Below, piece by piece: positions 8,202 to 15,741 of a DNA stretch of 34,899 nt (position 1 is its first letter; each line of letters begins with the position of its first letter). The stretch is from contig CBFHAI010000045.1 of the NCBI GenBank assembly GCA_965653565.1, positions 1 through 34,899 on the forward strand. The letters run 5' to 3'. The translations under genes and the position numbers were made by a program. The stretch comes from JALCLA01 sp965653565 (GTDB taxonomy: Bacteria > Pseudomonadota > Gammaproteobacteria > Xanthomonadales > Xanthomonadaceae). The notes beneath the pieces were generated by a model that saw nothing but the letters and a program-made list of their open reading frames with translations, searched no databases and was not told where the DNA came from.

Positions 8202-9395
8202 TCAGACATCGACCGGCAACGGCTGCGCCTGGCTGCGCACCGCGGGCGCGGGCGCCCGCAACCGCAGCGCCACGACGAAGGCCGCCGCGGTCGCGACCGC
8301 GCCGAGCACGAACGCGGCCTGGCCACCGCCGGCGCGCCAGGCGACGCCGGCCAGGATCGAACCGATCACGCCGCCTGCGCCCGACCCCAGGCTGTAGAGC
8401 AGCGCCTGTCCATGCGTCGACAGCCGGCCCGGAAAATACACGCCCACCAATTGCATGCAGCAGGCGTGGAAGGCGCCGAAACTGAGCGCGTGCAGTACCT
8501 GCATCGCCAGCATCGCGATCAGTGAATCGGCGACGAACGCGGTGGCGCCCCAGCGCAGCACGGTGGCGAGCAGGCAGGCGTACAACAGATGCGTGGTGCT
8601 GTAGCGGCGCAGCAGCCGCGGTGCGACCAGAAAAATCAGGATTTCAGCCAGCACGCCCAGCGCCCACAAGCCGCCGATGGTGTCGGTGCCGTGGCCCTGC
8701 GCGCCCAGATGCAGGGTGAAGAACACGTAATACGGCCCGAAGCCGATCTGGGTCAGCATCACCATGCCGAGGAAAGTCGCAACACCGGGCCGGCGCAGCA
8801 CCGCGATCCAGCCGGCCGGCGGCGGTTCGTCGGCGTGGTGCACCACGTTCGGCTCGCGATTGGCGAACGCCGACAGCAGCGTGGCCACGAACAGCGGCAG
8901 CATCAGCACCGGCAGCCAGCCGCTGCCATGGCGTTCGAGCAGCCAGCCGAACAATAGCGTGACGACGATGAAACCGATCGAACCCCAGACCCGGATGCGG
9001 CTGTAGTCGGCGCGCCGCGGGCCGAGCGTATCGAGCGTGAGCGCCTCGAACTGCGGCATGATCGCGTTGAAGAAAAAACTGAAGACCAGCATCACCGCGA
9101 ACAGCGCCGGCAGCGAATCGGCGACCAGGAAGCCGCAGAATCCCAGCCCGCTCAGCAAACCGCCGACGCGCAGCCAGCGGATCGGATGCGGCGACGCCGC
9201 CGCGTACGAACTCCACAGCGCCGGCGCCACCGTGCGCGTGCCGTACCACAGCGCCAGCATCGCGCTGATCGCCATCGCGCTTTGCCCGCGATCGTGCAGC
9301 CACTGCGCGAAGTAGGGCGTGAACGCGCCGATGACGGCGTAGTACCAGAAATAGAAGGACGACAGGCGCCAGTACGGCACATGGGGCGTGGACAT
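8202..9395 (-). CDS. MFS transporter, HcaT/nucleoside-permease-like
   Basis: A 397-aa inner-membrane transporter with about twelve hydrophobic helices. The N-terminal WRLSSFYFWYYAVIGAFTPYF and the following Gly-rich segments resemble the MFS_1_like group. That group includes 3-phenylpropionate permease HcaT and nucleoside:H+ symporters. The half-domain linker falls near residues 190-215 (NREPNVVHHADEPPP). Substrate cannot be assigned. It follows the DUF2461 gene by 69 nt on the same strand and precedes the methyltransferase. Confidence 0.88.
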   Translation of the reverse strand: MSTPHVPYWRLSSFYFWYYAVIGAFTPYFAQWLHDRGQSAMAISAMLALWYGTRTVAPALWSSYAAASPHPIRWLRVGGLLSGLGFCGFLVADSLPALFAVMLVFSFFFNAIMPQFEALTLDTLGPRRADYSRIRVWGSIGFIVVTLLFGWLLERHGSGWLPVLMLPLFVATLLSAFANREPNVVHHADEPPPAGWIAVLRRPGVATFLGMVMLTQIGFGPYYVFFTLHLGAQGHGTDTIGGLWALGVLAEILIFLVAPRLLRRYSTTHLLYACLLATVLRWGATAFVADSLIAMLAMQVLHALSFGAFHACCMQLVGVYFPGRLSTHGQALLYSLGSGAGGVIGSILAGVAWRAGGGQAAFVLGAVATAAAFVVALRLRAPAPAVRSQAQPLPVDV

Positions 9396-9464
9396 GCGCC
9401 ATGATAACGGCCGCGCGGCGCGGCGCCTGCGCCCGGCTTCGCAGAATTCCGCGCCGCGGCGGCG

Positions 9465-10145
9465 TCAGAACTCCAGATCGAGCGCGGCGCAAAGATAGTC
9501 GACGAGCGGCGCCAGCCGCGCGAAGTCGTCGGCCACCGTCTGCCGCAGGCGCGGGCCGAGCACGATGGCATCGTCGATCGCGCGCGTGGCGATGAAATCC
9601 TTGCGTTTCAGATCCTCGATCAGTTCGTGCTGCGGATCGAAACCGCGCGGCGCGCGGGTCAGGCTTTCGCCGGCCATCGCATAGCGCTTCGCGAATACGG
9701 GCGCGTGCGCAGCCTTCTTCCACGCCGCCGGATTGTCGACCAGGAAGGCGCGTAGCCGCCGCTGCGTTTCCGGTTGCGGATGCCACAAGCCGGCGCCGAC
9801 GAAGCAGTTGCCCGGCTGCAGATGCAGATAAAACAGCGGCGCCTCGACCTGTTTGCCGCGCGCATGGAAAAAGCGCGCGCCGGCCCAGAGCTTGTACGGC
9901 GTCTTGTCGTTGGCGAAACGCGTGTCGCGCTGGATGCGGTAAAGCGACCCGCCGAGCGGTTTGGGATCGGCGCGGAAATGTTCGCTCACCTTGGCCAGCG
10001 GCTCGGCCAGATCGCCGATCAGATGCAGGAACGGATCGCGCACCTTCGCTTCGTAGCGTGCCTTGTTGGCATGGAACCACGGACGCTCGTTGTGGCGCGC
10101 GAGGTCGCGGAAAAACTTGAAAGTGTCTGCTGTGAAATAACTCAT
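9465..10145 (-). CDS. DUF2461 (TIGR02453) family protein
   Basis: A 226-aa member of the DUF2461 family, whose function is unknown. Typical segments are the N-terminal FTADTFKFFRDLARHNERPWF, the central YRIQRDTRFANDKTPYK, the FYLHLQPGNCFVGAGLW block and the C-terminal KRKDFIATRAI. It is a compact cytosolic protein with no signal or membrane segment. Its ATG overlaps the sbcB stop by 4 nt (10142-10145), so it is translationally coupled to exonuclease I. That coupling is the only context clue. Confidence 0.92.
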   Translation of the reverse strand: MSYFTADTFKFFRDLARHNERPWFHANKARYEAKVRDPFLHLIGDLAEPLAKVSEHFRADPKPLGGSLYRIQRDTRFANDKTPYKLWAGARFFHARGKQVEAPLFYLHLQPGNCFVGAGLWHPQPETQRRLRAFLVDNPAAWKKAAHAPVFAKRYAMAGESLTRAPRGFDPQHELIEDLKRKDFIATRAIDDAIVLGPRLRQTVADDFARLAPLVDYLCAALDLEF

Positions 10146-11578
10146 GCGGCATCCTTCAGTCGCAGCCCCCAGGCCTGCAGGGCGTCGAGCAGAACGGTGA
10201 CGCCGGGCTCGCTGCCGCGCTCGTGGCGCAGCGCTTCGATCTCGGCGAAATAACTGTCGTAACTGTATTCCGACAGGCCCGTCTCGGCGCCCAGCCGGAG
10301 CTCGCGATAGACGAGCCAGCGTTCGCGGTCGGCGGCGTCCAGCGTCTCGGGCCAGTTGCGCGCGCGGTAGCGGAACAACAGTTCGTTGTAGCGCGGCTCG
10401 CGGAATTCAACCCGGTTCAGCGCCAGCGATTCGGGCGGCATGCGGCGCACCTGTTGGAACAGGGCACGGTCGCGCTCGTCGGGGAAGCCGTCGTACAAGG
10501 CCTGATCGGCGTCGGAGGGATCGCGCCCGCCGCGCCGCGCAAAAACCTGCCTCACTTTTTCCGCCAGCCCCGGCGTGTTGCGCAACCGTTCGGCGTGGCG
10601 CTGCGCCTGCCCGATGTCGAGGCCGAGGCGTGCACGGCTCTCCGGCGAAATATGGCGCATTTCGACCAGCGCCGGCGCGCGGTTCAGATGCACTTCTTTC
10701 AACGGTACGCGGATTTCGCCTTCCGGCAGATCGCGCGCCGGCGTGTAGAGGCGATCGGCGATGGCATCGGGCTCCAGATCGATCCACAAGGCCGGATCGA
10801 CATCCAGATCGCACACCACGATGCGGGTGGCGATCGACGGATGCGGCGTGAGCGGCAGCACGATGGCGGCGCAGAATCGCTTCGCCGGATAGCGGCCGGA
10901 AACGTGCAGCACCGGCGTCATCTGCGCGTAATCGAGCAGCGACGCGGCACGCGCCTTGTGGCGCAGTGCGAAGTAATAGTCGAACAATTTCGGCTGCGCT
11001 TCGCGGATGCGGCGCGCCAGCCCGAGCGTGGCCTCCACATCGGACAGCGCCTCGTGCGCCCGCGTGTGTACCAGCCCGTTCGCCGCCGCGAGGTCTTCGA
11101 GCCGGAAACTCGCGCTGCCGTCTTCGCGCAGCGGCCAGTTCATTCCGTCCGGCCGCACGGCGTAGGCCAGCCGCACCAGATCGAGCAGATCCCAGCGCGA
11201 ATTGCCGTTGCGCCACTCGCGTTCGTACGGATCGTGGAAGTTGCGATACAGCGTGCAGCGAACGAATTCGTCGTCGAAACGCAGACTGTTGTAGCCGACC
11301 GCGCAGGTTCCGGGGCGGGCGAATTCTTCCTGCATGCGCGCCGCGAAATCGGCTTCGATCAGCCCCTCGCGCTCGGCGCGCTGCGGCGTGATGCCGGTCA
11401 GCACGCAGGCGGCGGGCGAGGGCAGCAGATCGTCGGCCGGCCGGCAGAAAATCGACACCGGTTCGTCGACCGGCTGCAGGTTTTCATCGGTGCGCACCGC
11501 CGCAAACTGCGCGATGCGCGTGCGGCGCGGATCGCGCCCGAAGGTTTCGAGGTCGTACCAGAGGAATGTCGGCGTCAC
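10142..11578 (-). CDS. sbcB: Exodeoxyribonuclease I
   Basis: Exonuclease I (478 aa; E. coli 475 aa) digests single-stranded DNA 3' to 5' in recombination and mismatch repair. The DEDDh nuclease domain starts with WYDLETFGRDPRRTRIAQFA, where Asp9 and Glu11 are metal ligands. It continues through YNSLRFDDEFVR and ends in the HEALSDVEATLGLA motif carrying the general-base His and last Asp. The SH3-like and helical C-terminal domains follow, with KEVHLNRAP and FRYRARNWPETL recognisable. Start is GTG at 11578. It is upstream of, and overlaps, the DUF2461 gene. Confidence 0.95.
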   Translation of the reverse strand: MTPTFLWYDLETFGRDPRRTRIAQFAAVRTDENLQPVDEPVSIFCRPADDLLPSPAACVLTGITPQRAEREGLIEADFAARMQEEFARPGTCAVGYNSLRFDDEFVRCTLYRNFHDPYEREWRNGNSRWDLLDLVRLAYAVRPDGMNWPLREDGSASFRLEDLAAANGLVHTRAHEALSDVEATLGLARRIREAQPKLFDYYFALRHKARAASLLDYAQMTPVLHVSGRYPAKRFCAAIVLPLTPHPSIATRIVVCDLDVDPALWIDLEPDAIADRLYTPARDLPEGEIRVPLKEVHLNRAPALVEMRHISPESRARLGLDIGQAQRHAERLRNTPGLAEKVRQVFARRGGRDPSDADQALYDGFPDERDRALFQQVRRMPPESLALNRVEFREPRYNELLFRYRARNWPETLDAADRERWLVYRELRLGAETGLSEYSYDSYFAEIEALRHERGSEPGVTVLLDALQAWGLRLKDAA

Positions 11579-11662
11579 CTGCGGAGCTTACAAGACTGCG
11601 CGTGTTCCCCGCAGCCATCGTACACGTGACCCGGAACGGGACGATTCGCACACAAAGAATTT

Positions 11663-11873
11663 GAAGCGGGACGCAAGGGACGCAAAGGAAAGAGAAAGGA
11701 CGCGAAGGAAGCTTTTAGTATTTGTGCAGATATTTGCTTCGAACGGTGCATCGGTTCCCCGTGCTGTGCGCTACATCGCGAAAACTAGGCGGCCGAGAAG
11801 CTTGCCGCAAAACAGCCCACGGTTTCTTTGTGTCCTTTCTCTTTCCTTTGCGTTCTCTGCGTCCCGCTTTTCA
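11663..11873. repeat. Large inverted-repeat element, copy 1 (in 337-nt gene-free gap)
   Basis: The gap 11579-11915 holds no gene. It carries two arms of about 50 nt in inverted orientation, 11663-11714 and 11822-11873, separated by about 107 nt. Each arm, read inward, begins near AAGCGGGACGC and continues with the purine-rich string AACGCAAAGGAAAGAG or a close variant, then AAAGGAC. By eye the arms agree at about 42 of 50 positions. Related copies are at 15.48, 24.73 and 34.75 kb. The spacer shows no coding signal. Confidence 0.85.
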
Positions 11874-11915
11874 TCCCCGACCGCGAACCTGTGGGCAGAC
11901 TACGAAGCGGAACCC

Positions 11916-14510
11916 TCAGCCGTCGGTCCCGCTGCGCAGTTCGGGTTCGTCTTCGTCGGGCTGCGCATCCGCCGCGTTCGGCAGCATCAGTTGCAGGCGC
12001 GGATGCGCCACCGCGTAGCCCTGGGCGTAGTCGACGCCGCATTCGTACAGCGCCACCAGCATCTTCGGGTCTTCCACCCATTCGGCGATGGTGCGCTTGC
12101 CGGCGATTTCCGCGATGCTGGTGAGGGCGGCGATCACGGTGCGATCGAGCGGATCGTCCGGCAGGCCCTGGATGATCGAGCCGTCGATCTTCAGATAGTC
12201 GGCTTCGAGTTGCCGCAGATAGGCGAAGGTCGAGAAGCCGGTGCCGAAATCGTCGACCGCGATCTGGCAGCCGAGCGTGCGCAATTCGTGCAGCAGTGCC
12301 TGCACGCCGGTGATGTCCTCGATCGCGCGCGACTCGGTGATTTCGAACACCAGCGCGCCCGGATCGACGTTGTAGCGCACCACGCGGTCGGTGATGAATT
12401 CGACCAGCGTTTCGCTCGCCAGGCTTTGCGCCGACAGATTCAAGGTCAGCGACACCGGCCGCGGGCTGTCGCGTACGTCGCGTAGCGCGCGCAGCGCGCG
12501 ATCGATCACCCAGCGATCGATATCGCCCATCATGCCGAAGCGCTCGGCCGTCGGCAGGAAGGCGTTCGGCGAGATCAGGTCGCCGTGGTTGCCGCGCATG
12601 CGGATCAGCACTTCGAACAGGACCGGCGCATCGGGGTTGCGATCGAGCTGTCGCTGCCAGATCGCGTGGCCATCGTCGGCCAGCGGATCGCGCTCGATGC
12701 CGCGCAACGGAATGATCGGCTGATAGCACAACTCGAAGCGATCGCTGCGCAGCGCTTCCTCGAGCCGCGCCGACCAGCCCAGGTCGGCCTCCATGGCTGC
12801 GCGCTTGCCGCTTTCCTCGGTGTAGACGTGGGTCTTGTTGCGGCCGGCGGACTTCGACAGGTGGCAGGCGATATCGGCCTGCGCCATCGCCTCGCCGGGC
12901 GAGAGCGTGTGCTTGTCCAGGCGCGCCGCGCCGATCGACACGGTGATGCGGTAACTCTTGCCGCCGTAGCTGAAAGGCGCCGCGGTCAGCGCCTTGCGGA
13001 AGCCGTCGGCGAGCGCTTCGACATCTTCGGCATGCACATTGCGCAGGATGATCGCGTACTCGTCGCCGCCCATGCGGGCCAGGTGATCGGAGCCGCGCAG
13101 CCGCGATTTAAGGCGCCGGCTCACTTCCACCAGCAGCTGATCGCCGGCCGTGTGCCCGGCGGTGTCGTTGATGTATTTGAAGCGGTCCAGATCGACGAAC
13201 AGCAACAGCGATACGGTGCCGCTGCGGCGCAGTCGCGTGAGTTCCTGGTCGAGCTGGTTCTCGAACCACGAACGGTTGTAAAGCTTGGTCAGGCCATCGT
13301 GCTCGGCCTGCCAGCGCAGTTGTTCTTCGAGTTGGCGTTGCGCGGAAACATCGCGGAACGCCACCACCGAACCGGTGCGCTCGCCGTCGACGCGCAGCGG
13401 ATACACCGTGCATTCCACCGGCACCGGCGTACGGTCGGCGCTCCAGAACGTGGTCTGCCAGCTCGGGATCTGGCTGCCGCTGGCATAGCACTGGCTCAGG
13501 AACGAGGCCGAACGCGTCAGCGGCGTGCCGTCTTCCTGCGCCGGATGCACCACTTCGGCCGCATTGCGGCCGATCAGTTCGTGTGCGCCGGGATAGCCGA
13601 GCAGATCGACCGCGGCCGGATTGATGAACTGGATGGTGCCGTCGCCATCGACGCCGTACACGCCGTCGCCGACCGACGAAAGAATGCCCTCCAGGCGGCG
13701 GCGCTCGGCATCGATCGCCTTGCGATCGTTGACCGTGCGCGCGAGCGAGGCCAGGCGCGCGAGGAACAGGTCCTTGGCTTCGCTCTTGAACAGACACTCC
13801 ATCGCGCCGCAGGCCAGCGATTCGGTGATCACCGAATCGGAATAGGTGCCGGTGATCATCGCCGCCAGGATGTGCTGCGTCTTCGGACTGTTGCGCAGCG
13901 CAGAAATCAACTCCGGGCCATTGGCTTCCGGCATGAAGTAGTCGACGATCGCGATATCGAACGGCATCGACAGCGCCTTGCGCAGGCCGGTCGCGACGCT
14001 GTCGGCGGTTTCGACCAGATAGCCCTGGCGGTGCATCAACTTGGTGAAGGCCGCGCGCACCGTGGCCGAGTCGTCCACCAGCAGCACGCGCAGGGCCTGG
14101 CCCTGGCTCACGATCGGCGTGGCGAGCGCGGTCTGCGGGCGCAGCATCTGGTCGAGCGCTTCGGCGCTTTCGGCGTAGTCGGCCCACAGCAGCAGCGAGG
14201 TGCGCGGACGCGTCATGCGCCAGTTGACCGCCGCTTCGCTGCCGCTGTCGGCGAGCAGCAGCACGGGCAGATGTTCGAAGGATTCGCCGTGCAGCAGGCC
14301 GAAAAGGTCTTCCGACATGGCGTCGGTGTAGTCGGGCCAGCCGACCACGACGGCATCGAGGGTCATCGCGCGGCCGCGCGCGGCGCGCAGGAAAATCAGC
14401 CCTTCGCCGAGGCTCGCCGGGGCCGTGACGCTGTATCCACGCTGCTGCAGCAGCCCGGATAACGCCCGGCGTCTTGTCGGAGAAGCCTCCGCCAGCAGAA
14501 CCGATTTCAC
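11916..14510 (-). CDS. REC-REC-PAS-GGDEF-EAL cyclic-di-GMP signalling protein
   Basis: An 864-aa protein. Domain 1 (about residues 1-125) is receiver-like but degenerate: the acidic pair is absent and the Asp position reads VVVGWPDY. Domain 2 (about 140-262) is a canonical receiver with LLVDDS and phospho-Asp190 in IVDYFMPEANG. A PAS domain follows (about 272-396). The GGDEF domain (about 401-566) has GGDEY at 481-485 and a well-placed RxxD inhibitory I-site (RGSD, five residues before). The EAL domain (about 581-841) has EVL for EAL and retains NLS, FEITES, VDDFGTG, KID, AEWVE and QGY. Both synthesis and hydrolysis of c-di-GMP are therefore possible. Start is GTG 14510, preceded by AGGGGG at suitable distance; an upstream ATG at 14582 is open but less likely. 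Confidence 0.9.
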   Translation of the reverse strand: MKSVLLAEASPTRRRALSGLLQQRGYSVTAPASLGEGLIFLRAARGRAMTLDAVVVGWPDYTDAMSEDLFGLLHGESFEHLPVLLLADSGSEAAVNWRMTRPRTSLLLWADYAESAEALDQMLRPQTALATPIVSQGQALRVLLVDDSATVRAAFTKLMHRQGYLVETADSVATGLRKALSMPFDIAIVDYFMPEANGPELISALRNSPKTQHILAAMITGTYSDSVITESLACGAMECLFKSEAKDLFLARLASLARTVNDRKAIDAERRRLEGILSSVGDGVYGVDGDGTIQFINPAAVDLLGYPGAHELIGRNAAEVVHPAQEDGTPLTRSASFLSQCYASGSQIPSWQTTFWSADRTPVPVECTVYPLRVDGERTGSVVAFRDVSAQRQLEEQLRWQAEHDGLTKLYNRSWFENQLDQELTRLRRSGTVSLLLFVDLDRFKYINDTAGHTAGDQLLVEVSRRLKSRLRGSDHLARMGGDEYAIILRNVHAEDVEALADGFRKALTAAPFSYGGKSYRITVSIGAARLDKHTLSPGEAMAQADIACHLSKSAGRNKTHVYTEESGKRAAMEADLGWSARLEEALRSDRFELCYQPIIPLRGIERDPLADDGHAIWQRQLDRNPDAPVLFEVLIRMRGNHGDLISPNAFLPTAERFGMMGDIDRWVIDRALRALRDVRDSPRPVSLTLNLSAQSLASETLVEFITDRVVRYNVDPGALVFEITESRAIEDITGVQALLHELRTLGCQIAVDDFGTGFSTFAYLRQLEADYLKIDGSIIQGLPDDPLDRTVIAALTSIAEIAGKRTIAEWVEDPKMLVALYECGVDYAQGYAVAHPRLQLMLPNAADAQPDEDEPELRSGTDG

Positions 14511-14594
14511 GCTGTAGCCCCCTACAGACCAGCGGGGCAGGCTACTCCTCAGGCGGCTTTGCGCCAAGCACGCAAGTCCCACTGTGGAGCCTGG

Positions 14595-14604
14595 AACAAT
14601 TGTT
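14595..14604. promoter_or_regulatory. Perfect palindrome AACAATTGTT
   Basis: A 10-bp perfect palindrome in the 220-nt divergent gap between the c-di-GMP gene and dapB. Function is unknown; it is a possible operator half of a pair with the palindrome at 14624. Confidence 0.3.
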
Positions 14605-14623
14605 TACCGCCAGGCGGGCGCGG

Positions 14624-14635
14624 GGAAACGTTTCC
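14624..14635. promoter_or_regulatory. Perfect palindrome GGAAACGTTTCC
   Basis: A 12-bp perfect palindrome centred on CG, resembling operators of LacI-family repressors such as Cra (GAAACGTTTC core). It lies 114 nt upstream of the c-di-GMP gene start and 96 nt upstream of dapB, so it could act on either. Regulator identity is inference only. Confidence 0.35.
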
Positions 14636-14730
14636 GCGTGGATTTTTCCGATAGGCGCGCCGGCGTCGAAGGCGTCGGGTGCCGCTCGCCGCGGTTGCGC
14701 CGGCGGCGCGTTCGCGGCTAGCGTCGCGGC

Positions 14731-15459
14731 ATGACCGATCCGATCCGATTGCTGATCCACGGCGCCAGCGGCCGCATGGGCCGCGCCTTGCTGCGTCTGG
14801 CCGCCGATGACGGCAGGCTGGCCGTGGTGGCGGCGGTGAGTTCGAGCGAAGAACCGATCGCGGAGACCGGAAAAACGCCGGTTTTCAGTGCCGCGCGACT
14901 GGACTCGGTGCCGGCGTTCGATGTCGCGATCGACTTCAGCCTGCCGGCCGCGTTCGACGCGATCGCCGGCCTTTGCACGCGTCGCCAGGCCGCGCTGGTG
15001 TCGGGCACGACGGGCTTGAGCGCCGCGCAGTTCGAGATGCTGGATGCCGCCGCGCGATCCATTCCGCTGGTGTGGGCGGCGAATTTCAGCCTCGGTGTCG
15101 CCGTGCTCGGTGACCTCGTTCGACGCGCCGCCGCGGCACTGGCCGAATGGGATTGCGACATCGTCGAATCGCACCACATCCACAAACGCGACGCGCCATC
15201 GGGCACCGCACTGGCCCTCGGCGCCGCGGTGGAACAGGGCGGCCATCGTGCCCCGCACTACGCCAGCCTGCGCGCCGGCGACATCATCGGCGAACACACC
15301 GTCCAGTTCACCGGTGTCGGTGAACGCCTGGAACTAACCCACCGCGCCAACCACCGCGACCTCTTCGCCCGCGGTGCGCTGCAAGTCGCCTGTGCTGTCG
15401 CCGCGCTCGCGCCGGGGCGTTACTCAGTTGCTGACCTCGTGCTTCGGTTGAAGAACTGA
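14731..15459 (+). CDS. dapB: 4-hydroxy-tetrahydrodipicolinate reductase DapB
   Basis: DapB (242 aa) reduces 4-hydroxy-tetrahydrodipicolinate with NAD(P)H in the diaminopimelate/lysine pathway, feeding peptidoglycan and lysine synthesis. The N-terminal nucleotide fold shows IHGASGRMGRAL (residues ~9-20). The catalytic signature SHHIHKRDAPSGTA is at about residues 148-161. The SGTTGLS and AANFSLG motifs of the family are present. It is shorter than the E. coli protein (273 aa) but near the size I recall for xanthomonads. The upstream ribosome-binding signal is weak. In Xanthomonas dapB precedes carA; here a secreted protein gene intervenes. Confidence 0.95.
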   Translation: MTDPIRLLIHGASGRMGRALLRLAADDGRLAVVAAVSSSEEPIAETGKTPVFSAARLDSVPAFDVAIDFSLPAAFDAIAGLCTRRQAALVSGTTGLSAAQFEMLDAAARSIPLVWAANFSLGVAVLGDLVRRAAAALAEWDCDIVESHHIHKRDAPSGTALALGAAVEQGGHRAPHYASLRAGDIIGEHTVQFTGVGERLELTHRANHRDLFARGALQVACAVAALAPGRYSVADLVLRLKN

Positions 15460-15480
15460 TTTTTATGGGTGGGGATGAGA

Positions 15481-15618
15481 GCGGGACGCAAAGGACGCAA
15501 AGGAAAAAAGAAAGAACGCAAAGAAAGATTTAGAGAAAGTAGAGCGAGCTAAAGACAACAAATTGTTGCGCTTTTCTTCGCGTCCTTTCTTTTCCTTTGC
15601 GTCCTTTGCGTCCCGCAT
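15481..15618. repeat. Large inverted-repeat element, copy 2
   Basis: Arms 15481-15529 and about 15568-15616 are inverted. The outer 25 nt match perfectly (GCGGGACGCAAAGGACGCAA and onward), and the inner parts are purine-rich on one strand. The spacer is about 38 nt. It begins 21 nt after the dapB stop. It may fold as a long cruciform or RNA hairpin and could act as a transcription boundary, but it lacks the compact stem plus T-run of an intrinsic terminator. Confidence 0.88.
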
Positions 15619-15662
15619 TAACAGCTCTGCGCCTGGCCCGCAGCGGCCTCGACAGTCACTGT

Positions 15663-15673
15663 CACAATTTGTG
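15663..15673. promoter_or_regulatory. Palindrome CACAATTTGTG upstream of the beta-helix gene
   Basis: An 11-bp palindrome, CACAA-T-TTGTG, 69 nt upstream of the secreted protein start, in the 123-nt stretch between inverted-repeat copy 2 and that gene. It is a possible operator. It has the opposite half-site order to a CRP/Clp site, so that assignment is not made. Confidence 0.25.
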
Positions 15674-15741
15674 AACAAGGGCCGGCATTAGGATGCGCGG
15701 CACCGATGCGTGCTTAGGCATCGTCTGCCGCGGGGAGCGTC

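Noticed and set aside
8644..10152. 502-codon minus-strand frame spanning DUF2461 and MFS genes
   Set aside because: It is a frame-shifted reading of two well-supported genes and has no coherent protein features.
12585..14462. 625-codon plus-strand frame opposite the GGDEF-EAL gene
   Set aside because: Antisense shadow; the opposite strand has five clear domains while this frame shows none.
15481..15618. Intrinsic terminator after dapB
   Set aside because: Arms of about 50 nt with a 38-nt spacer and no compact GC stem plus T-run; the same structure occurs in non-terminal positions, so it is treated as a repeat element.
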